Shown in pieces: positions 53,080 to 64,000 of a DNA stretch of 64,000 bases (position 1 is the first letter of the stretch; every line of letters begins with the position of its first letter). Source of the DNA: Dirofilaria immitis (lineage: Eukaryota > Nematoda > Chromadorea > Rhabditida > Onchocercidae); assembly GCA_024305405.1 (NCBI GenBank), contig JAKNDB010000068.1, positions 1,006,501-1,070,500 of the forward strand, in the 5' to 3' direction. Below the pieces are notes generated by a model. It was not told where the DNA came from, made no database searches, and saw only the letters and a list, made by a program, of their open reading frames with translations. The position numbers and the translations under genes are program-made.

Positions 53080-55861
53080 TCATGCTATATCTGGCAATAG
53101 AGATGAAAAAGAACGATTCTTCCTAATTGATTTTACGAAAGGATGCGTCAAAAGTTTTGATACGGACCACCTGGAACATAAGTAATAAATACGATTAACT
53201 GATAAATATATTAAACGAATTAGCTTTTCTCTCATTTTCTCTAATGTCATTAAGAATTATTATCCTGTTTCCTCACTCAATAAAAACAGTTCATTGAAAA
53301 AAAAAGAGAAAAACAAAAAACAAAACAAGACAAAAAATTTTCGAAATTCTATATCAAGTCATCTAATCACAAAAAAAAGGATGAATGAAGATGCAGTGAA
53401 AAAAGATTAAACTTAAGCATTCTTATAAATTACACAATTTATTATTTCTATTATTATCTGGAGAATCTATCCATTGTTTCTAAAAATTTGGCTTTTATTT
53501 ATTTCAACTGCTAAACTAATAGCATGACTAACCTATTTTCCGGTAATGGTTTGAGGCAATAATCTGTGATAATATGTAATGAATCACTGAAACGCCGCCG
53601 CTGTCGAAATTGTTGATCACGTTCTATTTCATCTGAAAATAAGATATAAGAATCATCCCGAACTACACCTCAAAATTTCAAGTGATTAAACAACAGATTT
53701 ATTTCCAAGTACATCCCACATTCCTCAATATTTTCTTTGCATTCTTTCTGCGCAGCGTGACTACATGAGACACTTTGAGAAACAAATAAATGCTTTTGAA
53801 AAAAAAAGCTGAAAGCTAATAATTTCAAGAAAAAACTACCTTTGTCAGAAAGAGTTGTACAATCCAATAATCGTGGTGTTGTTCCTTTACTTTTTCAAAA
53901 AGCATCTAAAACTGCTCTCATAAAATAAACGAAAAAATTAAATAAATAGTGAAAACAATATTCAATAAAAGTAGCAGATAATTAGATAGACTATGTTTTC
54001 ATGAAAGTTTGATAAAACAGTGCTTGTAGTCGATTCATATCCGAAAAAGGTGGGAAACCATTGGCCATTTCACATATCGTTATTCCAATACTGTACACAT
54101 CAGATGATAAACCATAACCATACAGATCCTGATCAAAACATTTACTTCATTAGAAGGTAAATCAGAGTGCATGGTGATTTATATTCAAAATCTATCAAAT
54201 GGCAATACATTTTACGGATGTTTTCGCTATAATTTTATGATTAATCTAGCATACCTGTCTCAATATTTCAGGTGCCAACCATAACAAGTCATTCGAAATT
54301 TCAGCATCAAAGTCATGTAAAATATTGTTTGTGCCAGTTAATTCATTGTATCGCAAAAACAAACAATGTCGAAAACCTGTCAATTTCACAATACCCGTTG
54401 AATGTAGCAAGATATGACTGCAACGTATAGACCTAAAATTTACATCATTTTTATATTTCAAATTAAAACATTTAAATTAACTCTAATGATTACTTGAATA
54501 TTGAATTCTGTTAGGTTCAGTATTCATGGCAAGAATTTCCCAAATGATCAAAAATTTCAACACATCTCTCTGTAAACTCATACTGAAAACTAGGAAAAAA
54601 AGTAGGAAAGATTTCTTCTTTTAATATTTCTATATTTTCTTAAATAAATGGTCTTAAACATATTTCAACAACATATGACAAGAGAAAAATTTTGATAAAT
54701 AAAATCTCTAAACAGCTTATAGATTTCTCATATAACACATGGAAACGTGAAAAAAAAAAATAATTAAAAAAGACTAATCTATGAACGATGTTTTGATCGT
54801 GTAAATATTGTACTGCTAACAAAACATTTTTAAGAACTTGAGCAATAGCTTTTCAGGCAGACCATATGGATAATGATTATGTACAACATGTAAAACTGAA
54901 CCTGAAAATATAGCCAAAATATGAAAGCAAGACTAACTAAGTTAATTTAAAAAAGAAAATAATAATTAAGACGTTACAAACTCAAACGATACAATTAGTA
55001 AAATTAGATTAGAAATAGAATTTGTAAATTTAGAACATCTAAAATATAAAATACAATATATGTTTTATAATAAAAAAATATCTACTTTTGATTACAAAAA
55101 GAAAAAATTAATTTCTTTCAAAATTCATTCCAATTTTTCAAATTCTGAACTAATATTTATAATAAAAAAGCATCCATTATTCCGGTAAATCTTAACAAAT
55201 ATTCGTTCATTACTTATAATAAAAAATCAAGACTACGACTAAAATCTCGTAATCATTCAAAAAAGAGAAAAAATGAACAGAGGTCGCAAAAAGTTGAGAA
55301 GATATAAACATCGCTTTCAACAGAAATTATCTGATTAATTGAAATAATGCATGGATGAGATAACCATTTCAAAAACCATACTTCATCCTAAAACAATACA
55401 TAACTGAAAAAAAGTAAGTATAAGCGATAAGAAGCAACGTTAATTTATAACTTTAATCGCAGCAAAGAACTGTAAGTTTTAATTTACTTTACTTTTAATA
55501 ATACAAGAATTTTTTTTCAGAAATATTAAATTTCAATAGTTCTGGAATTTTCATCATCCGAATCAACAAATAAAATAACCTTTATCTTCTCATAATCCAT
55601 TTTTTCAGTAGGCAATATTCGCAAAGCAGCAAGACTTTCATCTGTTAATCGTTTTACAAGTAAAACATCGCTTAATCCGGAACATGCTTTACCTTGAAAA
55701 TAAAATTAATTTACGAAATTCTTTTCCGAAAATCATAAATATTATTCAAAAATTCAGGAGGTTTAAAATTTCGAAATTCGTAAATATCCTTAAATAATAT
55801 TTTCATAAATCACACTACCCAGTGTTCCGCATACAGTAAAATCAGCTGGCGAAGATATCAT
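53080..55861 (-). CDS. strd-1: STE20-related pseudokinase STRAD (LKB1 activator)
   Basis: Exons: 55819-55861 (ATG), 55580-55692, 55279-55387, 54779-54901, 54255-54432, 54019-54128, 53840-53905, 53533-53632, 53080-53170 (TGA), about 311 residues. Order: glycine loop CGTLGGKACSG; beta-3 ALRIL, with Arg where active kinases have the VAIK Lys; HRSIRCSHIL instead of HRD; LTGFR in place of DFG; WLAPEIL; DLYGYGLSSDVYSIGITICEMANG; GTTPRLLD; final WSVSKLLTHPF. The missing catalytic Lys, Asp and DFG, together with STRAD-specific wording, identify a pseudokinase. STRAD binds LKB1/PAR-4 with MO25 in the cytoplasm and activates it allosterically. One-base shortfalls occur at T-runs 53891-53895 and 54850-54853, and a third is implied around 53905/54019. 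The donor after HR (54777-54778) reads AT, not GT. The C-terminus lacks the WEF tail of mammalian STRAD. Confidence 0.9.
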
Positions 55862-58036
55862 TTTCAAGGATGTTGCTTTTGGTTGTCTTTTAAAACATTA
55901 AATTATATATGATAACTAAATCTGAAAATATAATTCCCATTATAGGTTAGCGAAATTAAAATACAGTAATCGAGATTATAAAAATTCTATTTCATATAAA
56001 TCTAAGTTTTCCATCTCAAACTTAAGAAATTGTCTTCGCAAATATATTAGAATTGGCTTTACTCATTTTGGAACATTGAAAATACGGTACCCGTTCTTTT
56101 ATTTTTTCCAGTATCGAAAATTTGAAACATCTTAAATGTATTAAAAGTTAATCTTAAATGTATTTAAATGTCAACTTTCTTCTACATCTGATTTACCATT
56201 TCACATTTGATAATTTTCCTATGCTACAATTTGAATGAATCAAATGGATTCTTTTCAAAAAAAAATAATAATAAAAAAGACTGTAGCAAGAATTACCAAT
56301 TTTGGAACAGATCAATAAATATTAATATGATTGAGATCACAAGATCAAAGAATCGTAGCAGAAAATTATCATAAAATTGATAATAATTTCTATTTGTTGT
56401 ATATAAAATACACACATTTATGTAAAATATGCAACATTTTAAAAATTAGTCTATAACAACATATACATTTTATTTCATTCCTAAAAAATACTAAAAAAAA
56501 ATTATATCGAAATATTTAATATACAAATACGATTTAATGGGATAATGATAGTATTATATGGCAGAATTACTTATTTTGTTTAAGTTTGAGTTTGCAAACT
56601 ACAAAATTGGAAATCTTTTGCTCCAACAACAAAAATCTACTGGAAATGAAAACAAAAAAACAATTCACCAAAAAGTATCATCAGGATTATGATCATACGG
56701 TTCTAAAGTTGAAATTTAGGATGCCAAAAATGATGATTAATTCATAAACCAGTTGTATTCATGAAAAATGATTACAATTTTTTAAATAAAATGTATAAAA
56801 ATGAATCGTAGAATATAGTTCCGTTAAATTAATGCAAAAGAAAAATGATAAATTTATTAATAAACAGGGCAATTAGCAGTGTAAGATGAAATGTTACGAT
56901 CTCAACTTTGATTATTAGACAATTTTAACAACCTTTGCCAATCGATATGAAAAAGACTTTTCAACGAAAGTTAAACATTACGAATTTTTAAGAGTATAAA
57001 AATTTTTATTGTAAAAAATGTTTTTCAACAGTAAATAATTCTAATCAAAATGAACGAAAACTGATAAAACTTCTGAATCCTAAGCTTAGTATTATTTGTA
57101 AGTAGCTGAGAAATTTTTTCATATTGTAAAAATACATATATGATTATAAGAATGAAATTCCAAACATTGCTAAAGTCATCTATCAACAAACAATTTATAA
57201 AAATTCAAAAATAATTAACGATATTATTTAATAAATGAGTAACAATAATATAATATGCATAATCTAAAATAGATATAAACTTCAGCTATACTATATATAT
57301 GAGAATTGCGATAAAACTACCCGTAACTTCCTATCTCAATCATTATTATTTTTAAATTGTTATTCCATTCCAAATAAATATTTATTCAAGTCATTTGATG
57401 ATATGCTCCTAATTAAGTTTCTGATGACAAATCGATTTTAATATGTATAGGATTTTTATTTGTTCTGAACTTTTCCCATAAATTCCTCCTGTCATTTGCA
57501 TTTATTCTCTTAGAAAACAAATACATTGAAGTAGACTTTTGTAAGAGAAATACTACAACTAACGTTCACAATTTAATAAAATAATTAAAAACACTTGAAA
57601 TACAAAAAGAAAAAATAAAAACAAAGAATAATGGATATCGATCCACTAAAAATGTAAAAATGAATTTCAGAATTTCATGTCTTTTAAAACTCACTTTTTC
57701 TCATTAAAGAAAAAGTCAGCTTTTTAAGGAAGAAAAACAGAAAGCAGAAAGGTTTTCATAAAAATATATATAGAGAAGCACTTATATTAAAAGGCAGAAA
57801 CATAATATGGTACATATTTTTCAATTTAATAGAGACCTATAACCGATTGTTTCTGTTCGAAATTACTTCAATTGGAGCAGGCTTACAATATACACGATTT
57901 ATAGTCTGAAATATATTAAATCTGCTTTTTAATATGGGAAGAAACCTTTAGTTACAGCTTAAAATTTTAAAAAGCAAATTAGAAAAACTTACTTATGATA
58001 TGCGTTGTGTCATGCTTACTTTATCGAATGATGCTT
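55862..58036. other. Spacer between Roquin homologue and STRAD
   Basis: About 2.2 kb between two genes of the same orientation, without supported exons. It holds the Roquin 3' UTR and the STRAD promoter or trans-splice region. An acceptor-like AAAAG lies 16 nt upstream of the STRAD ATG, but it is weak. Confidence 0.55.
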
Positions 58037-61000
58037 TCAAACAAAAGAAAGAGTTCCAATTTTCTTATCAACTGCTTCCAGTTCTCTCAAATATGTATGT
58101 TTACTCAAGGACTGAAATTAAGCATCGCGGAGAATAAACATATGATAAGATGATAACAAATAGTGATGATCATAATAAAAAATTTTCAATAAGTTAGAAA
58201 AAATCATGGTAAGCTGTAATTTCTATATTACTATACTAATAATCTAGATACCTAGTTCTCATGAAAATTACGCATACGTATTAGAATTATTAGGCATGCT
58301 CAATAATTACCGTATTTGAAGCTAAAAGTCATTAGGCTAAATCACAAATAGAAAATTATATAAAATGTTATGAAGCAGAAAAAACACTAAAAATATGAGT
58401 CCTTGTAAATACCAAAACTAATCTGAATTTGCCTACTCGTAATATTTACCAGAGTTCTAAACTGCTGTTTTTCGATTGAACATCGCAGATTATTATTTTC
58501 ATGCATATTATCCATTTTCCCCTTACATTCATGATTTTATCCTCCACATTATTAGCATCATTTTCTGAGTCATTTGAAATTCTTGGTACTTCAGAAATTT
58601 CCAGTGGTAACTGCTCCGCCATCATAAAACAATTAGAAGGCAAGTCAAGCGAAGCTGTTGATATCATTTCTTTATCCCTGTATAAAACTGATTTTGCCAC
58701 TGTGTATGATACATGACTAAAAAATATTCAAATTTTATAAATAGATATCATATATTTCGGTCCCTAATCGAGAGGCAAATCACCTTCAATGTGATTTATT
58801 AGCATAAATATAACATCTTATCTAAACTTAATCAGATTTTTATTCACGAAATAAGCAACCTTTCTAAATCATCTCCAGCAATATTTTTATCGAACACAGC
58901 ATGTTGTGGATATTGCAGACGTCTGGAATGGGACAAAAACGTGAAGAAAATCATGACGAACAAGTCATCTTCAAACAATTCAAACAATTCTGGATTCAGG
59001 TGTAATTCAAACTCTGTTTGTTTCTTAGCACATTACACTACAAATGTTTTCTAAACGGTAAAATCATAAAAAATAAGAGTATAAGATAAGTTACATGGGC
59101 AATAAATATGATCTTATTAAATTTAAATTTCAATTTCATCTTGGTTTTTGCAATCTCTAAAAAGTAATCTGTAATCTTCAAAGAACTAACTGTTCTTCGT
59201 TCATTTCATTAATTTTCGGCGAATAATCATTTTGAATACAAGGGTTATATCCTACCTAAAAGTAATTACTTTTAATGAAAAAAATGTTAATAATAAAAAG
59301 CTTATCAATCAGTATGAGAAAGACTTATCAATCAGTATAAGACTTATCAATCAGTATAAGTATCTAAAAATTTTCAAATCTATGCTTTTCATATTACAAT
59401 AGCATGTAAAATAAGCAGTGTTCAAATCACATCATTTTTCATTAAATTGGTAGCTAAAATTATCGATGAAAATCTTGCCTTCTTAGAAAAGAAAAATTAT
59501 ATTTATTATTTCGACTAAAAGTTTAAAAATGAAGCTACCCGATGTATACCATCTTGCATTTCGAACAAATTCGGAAGCGCCATTGGCATTTTACACAGCA
59601 TCGGGCATATTTTATCACTCAAATAATTATTAAAAATAAATCTTTCTATAGTATTAAATTGAATTTTTCAATTTTTTTTTATCTTATACGAATATCACTT
59701 TACAGTGGTGCATTTTTATGCGTTTTTTTCAAATTTTACTCTCTGAAAATTTCAAAACATCATAATTATTCATACGAATTAGTTCCGACTTTTTGCTATA
59801 AAGAAATTACAAATATTAAACAAAAAAACATACCTTCTCGATATATAATTAAATCTAGTTGAAATTATTTGCAAGAGCAATGACGATGCTGGAAAAATTG
59901 GTGTCATACTAGTGGATATGCCAGAAAATCCAGGAACTGCAATTTGTATCAATGCAGTTGCTGGCAATAGCGATGAAGGATTAGAATAATTAACTGCTGA
60001 TATTATCAATGGTACTACTGGAATTAGTGATGTCGGAAGAAATTGAGCTAATGATACCAAATTCCGAACTAAACTCATTAAAAAAATAAAAAGGATAATA
60101 ATCTGCAAAACTTCGAAAAAGTAAACAAAAATTGATGAATAAACGAATTTTTTTTGAGGAGATGAAAAATACTTTATATTTCAAGATCACTCTCGAAAGA
60201 AAATGACAACTTTTATTTCATTTGAATTTTGAATTGATGATTAAAATCATTACAATGTATGGTTGCTCGTTTGTTTGTTCGTTCAATTACCTCATGATTA
60301 TAGTGTAATATGAAACTAAGAAGAGAAAGTAAGCTTGTAGGATAAATACTTAACTAAGATTTACAAACCTACCAGATAATTTTTCTGTATCTGTAAAACT
60401 GTTGTATTCAGTGACTGATAATGGAATAGTTAATAAGATATTTGTTAACAATTCCGGAAATTCTGTTATTTGTGGTTGCAACACTGCTGTATGAACGACG
60501 GAACATTCTGTCAGCATTGGTTCAATAAGAGCAGGCAAAAAATATGATTGAATTTGTGGTGTAGATGTACGAAATCCATTTTTCGAAAGCGCGTACGTAC
60601 ATTGTAAATTAATAGGATCAGTTGGCATATCTTTCAGAATTGCAAAATTTCTGAAAAAAGAAGTTCACTGGAAATCAATAACCGTTCAAAAATATTTAAT
60701 TTCATTTGAAGTAGTTCAAATAATAATTAACTTACTGAAGAAAATGTGTTTTACATTTGGGATCGCTTTGACGAAATATACTTGAGCGTGCATATTTACT
60801 GGAAATGAATTTATTTGTGCCCTGGAAATAATAAAACCTTAAAACGAATAACCAATAAATAAAATTATCTACATGCTTCAAATACTAGGAATTGTATAAA
60901 TAAAAGATTTTTTTAAGCTTCTGAGAAAATAATTCGTTCAGATAAAAAAAAGGACTACCTTGTTCGCATAAATTTTACATATATTTTTATTATGAATAAC

Positions 61001-63972
61001 AAAGAATCGAACAAGTTTACTGCCATTGTCCAATCTGGTAACTCTAAAATAAAATCTTATAAATCTACTGGAAAAGTTTAATGCTGAAGCTGCAATATGT
61101 AAGATTATGTTTATTAACTCAAACACACATCTTTTTCTAACTATCAATAGAAACAGCCGAACATGTAAATTGATATTTATGCTAACCATTAACGCAAAGC
61201 TAAAAGTAAATAGAAACTAATTTGATCAAGTATAAAAAGTTTACTCGTCAGTGAAACTAATATCTTAACATAACAATTTTAAAACAAACAGCTGCTTAGC
61301 CTAAAATGGTACTGCAAAGGACAGCGCCATAATAAAAATGCTTTATATAATGCTCAAGTTATTCTAACTTTTTGATCGATGAAGGAGAAAATATTTATTT
61401 GGAAATAACGAAGTTAGTATTAAAGCTAGAATCCAGGATCTAAACCTAAAAGAGGAGATATTGAGTCTGATAACTAAGGAAAATAATAAAGTGTTTGATA
61501 GGATTAAAGTTAATAGTGTAGTAGAAAAAATAAATGCTTGAATGAGAGAGGATACATATATCCATCATTTTGGTTAATAAGATTAGGAAATGACTATGCT
61601 AAATAACTTGGCTATAAAAAAAAAAGAAAAAAATACTTAACTATTTGTTATATATCTTACATTTGAAACAATTACTTATTTGCCTGATCTTCGAAATTTA
61701 CCATTTAAGTAATCAAAATTAGCAAAGCGTTTGAAATGTTCGAATATTGGAGTAAGCATTTCTCGTTCAGAACTCTGTTCTATTGCCACTTTCAAATCAT
61801 TGATTTTTGTTCGAAATTTTGTGTTGATTGAAGCTTAAGAACAAGAGAATGAACTCAGTTAAAACAAGAATCAATATTCCAAAATTATGATGACATAAGT
61901 AACCTACGTTTTTTCAAAAGACAATCAATAGCTAGCCTTTTGCCATTATGATTTTTGAAATGAAGTAGTTTCGTCTATCAAACAACTGATAAATCACTTA
62001 TGCAAAAGACCGGAAATTTCTTAAAAGATATGAGTCAAAACAATATTTTTTTTCAATCTAAATCTCGTCTTTTCTTTTTAATTTTTTTAAGTTCCAGCTA
62101 TAAACTAATTCACAAAATTCTAAATAACTTACTTTATCGATAATACTTTGCATATGAGATCTATGACGTTGATCACCATATAGTAAAGCCGACCATTGAT
62201 CTGGCGATATACGTAAACCTTGCTCAAAAGCTACTTGTACGATCTGTGCGTCATGCTCACGACGCAGTGCGTCATAATTACGAAGCTGGGTTTTCAATTG
62301 CATCAGTGATGACTCACCTTTGCGTTTTAATACCTATGAAAAAAAGATTTTATTTATTTCCTTTATCACTTTCTTAATATATAAGATGCTTACCACAAAC
62401 TAATTTCTTGCAATATATGCTTTTGGAAATCAGAAACAAACCATCAGCAAGAAAAGATACATCAAACAACCATCCGTAAAACTGCCTTCTTTAAGCTTTT
62501 AGCAGTAGTCTAGGCGGAAGAAACTGCAAAATTCGAAATCCTGGATAATAAATTAAAATTTGACTACAAACTCAAAAAATCAATATGCATATATATATAT
62601 AAATACCTAAATAACTTACATTAAAGCAACTAGCTCGATACAGCAACTGTATAACATGGCCAATACACGTTTTCGAAACTTGCGGATAATCTTCCCGTAA
62701 TGTTTGTACAACATATAATACCAAAGTTTTACGAGACATTAATGCACCTTCCGAAAGTATCAACAAAATGAGTTTCAGGACTTCTTCTTGCAGTGCTCAA
62801 AATAAAATTTTATAGACAAATATGATATGATAAAAAGGAAAATTATTCATAAAATTTGTTCCTTGAAGATGATCAATCACCTCCTAATGTATATTTTAAA
62901 TAACAACTGTTAATTAAGGCTTTTCACTTTAAAGCATTTCTTCCATCAGACAAAATATTGATCGAAAACTGGCACAAGGAGATCTTAACATGTCCACTAT
63001 TTTCTACTTCAGTTCATCTTAATAACCTCAAATCCCGATGACCTCAAAGTCATACCAATTTTAACTTTCAAGATCTTCAAGTTTATGAGAAATGATAAAT
63101 TATAAAATTTCAAGATATGAACTGTCATGAATGAGCACTGCGAACAATATTAATATTATATTTCGTTTAGCTGTTTAGTAGCAAAAGCTAAATGTGGAAT
63201 TTTGAGAGTTCTAATAGTTTTCCACAATTAATTGTTCTCACTGTAATCTTATTTAAAAATCTTACTAGCACTTAAAATTTAAATTCTAGGTTACAAAATT
63301 TAATTACCTGGACCTAAGAACTGGCATCCTCTGGAACGAATAGCAGACCAAAGAATTGATGACATATTAGAACTATTTTGATGATAAAGGATCAATTCTG
63401 AAAGAGCACGTTCTGCTAAAGCGGAAGCTGTTCTTAAAGCCCGCTGCAAACCTTTATAGTCCATTAATTGATAACATAGTAATGATATTAATTTGCGCTG
63501 CATCGATTTACTTAATTCATCACTCCAAACACTTCCTCCTATAAATGGAATAAATTTTAAAAGATTATCTTGCAAAATTGTAAACAGAAAATTAAAGTTA
63601 AGGAGAAGATTAAAATATTATACTTCAAATATTACCAATAAAAGTTCTATAAAAATTATATTATTTACAGCAAAAAGACTTCTCGTCTTAACTTGACACT
63701 TTATTTTATATATGCTTCGAGATTTTAACTTCAAAACCTCATTCCTTCCAAAAGTTCCCAATGATAGTAAAACATAATATGAAAACAATATTACCAAATA
63801 AACATTCGACGGGATGTAAATAGGAAGCTAGCTCAATAAGAACCGATTCAATATGCCGATAATCGTCAGATAGTTCCTGATAAATTCCAAGCTCGTTATC
63901 GATAAATTCTGATATGATCGATAGCAATGCAAGATTTGGAGGTAATTTCTCAAATGGAAGTGAAATTGGTAC
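58037..63972 (-). CDS. rle-1: Roquin / RC3H family protein (C. elegans RLE-1 homologue), 5' end outside window
   Basis: Exons: 63795-63972, 63308-63538, 62620-62795, 62133-62333, 61702-61833, 60959-61043, 60736-60821, 60373-60650, 59834-60047, 59550-59617, 59191-59251, 58962-59013, 58860-58922, 58450-58716, 58037-58111 (TGA), about 720 residues. The first exons cover the HEPN and ROQ regions with very strong matches: [67 protein letters not shown]. The N-terminal RING must lie beyond 64000. Roquin proteins bind stem-loops in mRNA 3' UTRs and promote decay and ubiquitination; C. elegans RLE-1 is linked to DAF-16 turnover. No CCCH finger is visible after the ROQ region (exon 60736-60821 reads [11 protein letters not shown]). 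The rest is a P/S-rich tail ending in a short helix. One-base breaks: T-run 61804-61808, near 61028, and near 58514. Junction 59013/59191 is unresolved. Confidence 0.9.
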
Positions 63973-64000
63973 CTGGAAAAATAAAAACGAACATATTCAT

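Noticed and set aside
6472..61808. Multiple programmed -1 frameshifts as the leading explanation of the A-run breaks
   Set aside because: Too many unrelated genes, breaks at runs as short as four, and no consistent downstream structure; homopolymer undercalling is simpler. Kept only as an alternative to be tested.

Overview
The window looks like nuclear DNA of a nematode. It is extremely AT-rich, introns end in T-rich tracts plus CAG or TAG, several coding regions start 0-13 nt after such an acceptor (as expected for spliced-leader trans-splicing), and every recognisable gene is an intron-rich animal gene. A clade III (spirurid/filaria-like) worm is my guess from overall style only. I see no rRNA, tRNA, CRISPR array, bacterial operon or autonomous transposon.

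Layout. From 2034 to 31927 (+) one very long gene encodes an MTUS/ATIP-family coiled-coil microtubule-associated protein; its 5' end lies outside the window and its large introns are packed with tandem repeats. Convergent to it are two minus-strand genes: a TRMT44-type tRNA(Ser) Um44 methyltransferase (36772 down to 33231) and, upstream of it, a two-RRM protein (39404 down to 37463). A roughly 2-kb divergent intergenic region follows. Then come, on the plus strand, a small unrecognised gene (41425-41748, provisional) and the Bre1/RNF20-40 orthologue rfp-1 (42401-49061, 21 exons, RING finger at the C-terminus). After 4 kb of intergenic DNA come two minus-strand genes: a STRAD pseudokinase (55861 down to 53080) and a Roquin/RC3H (C. 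elegans RLE-1) homologue (from beyond the right edge down to 58037).

Genes were built by joining exons whose splice phases agree. They are unrelated housekeeping and signalling genes: histone H2B ubiquitination, tRNA modification, RNA binding, LKB1 activation, mRNA decay/ubiquitination and microtubule binding. There is no evidence that they form one system.

The most striking cross-window pattern is that clearly conserved reading frames are repeatedly broken by exactly one missing base, nearly always inside an A- or T-run of 4-9, in the long gene, TRMT44, the RRM gene, the small gene, rfp-1, STRAD and Roquin. Homopolymer undercalling in the assembly is the simplest explanation; slippage-based recoding is the alternative. 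Other notable points are a 105-bp x 9 and a 111-bp x 8 intronic satellite, a 42-bp perfect palindrome, a Roquin homologue with no visible CCCH finger, and a few non-canonical splice donors.
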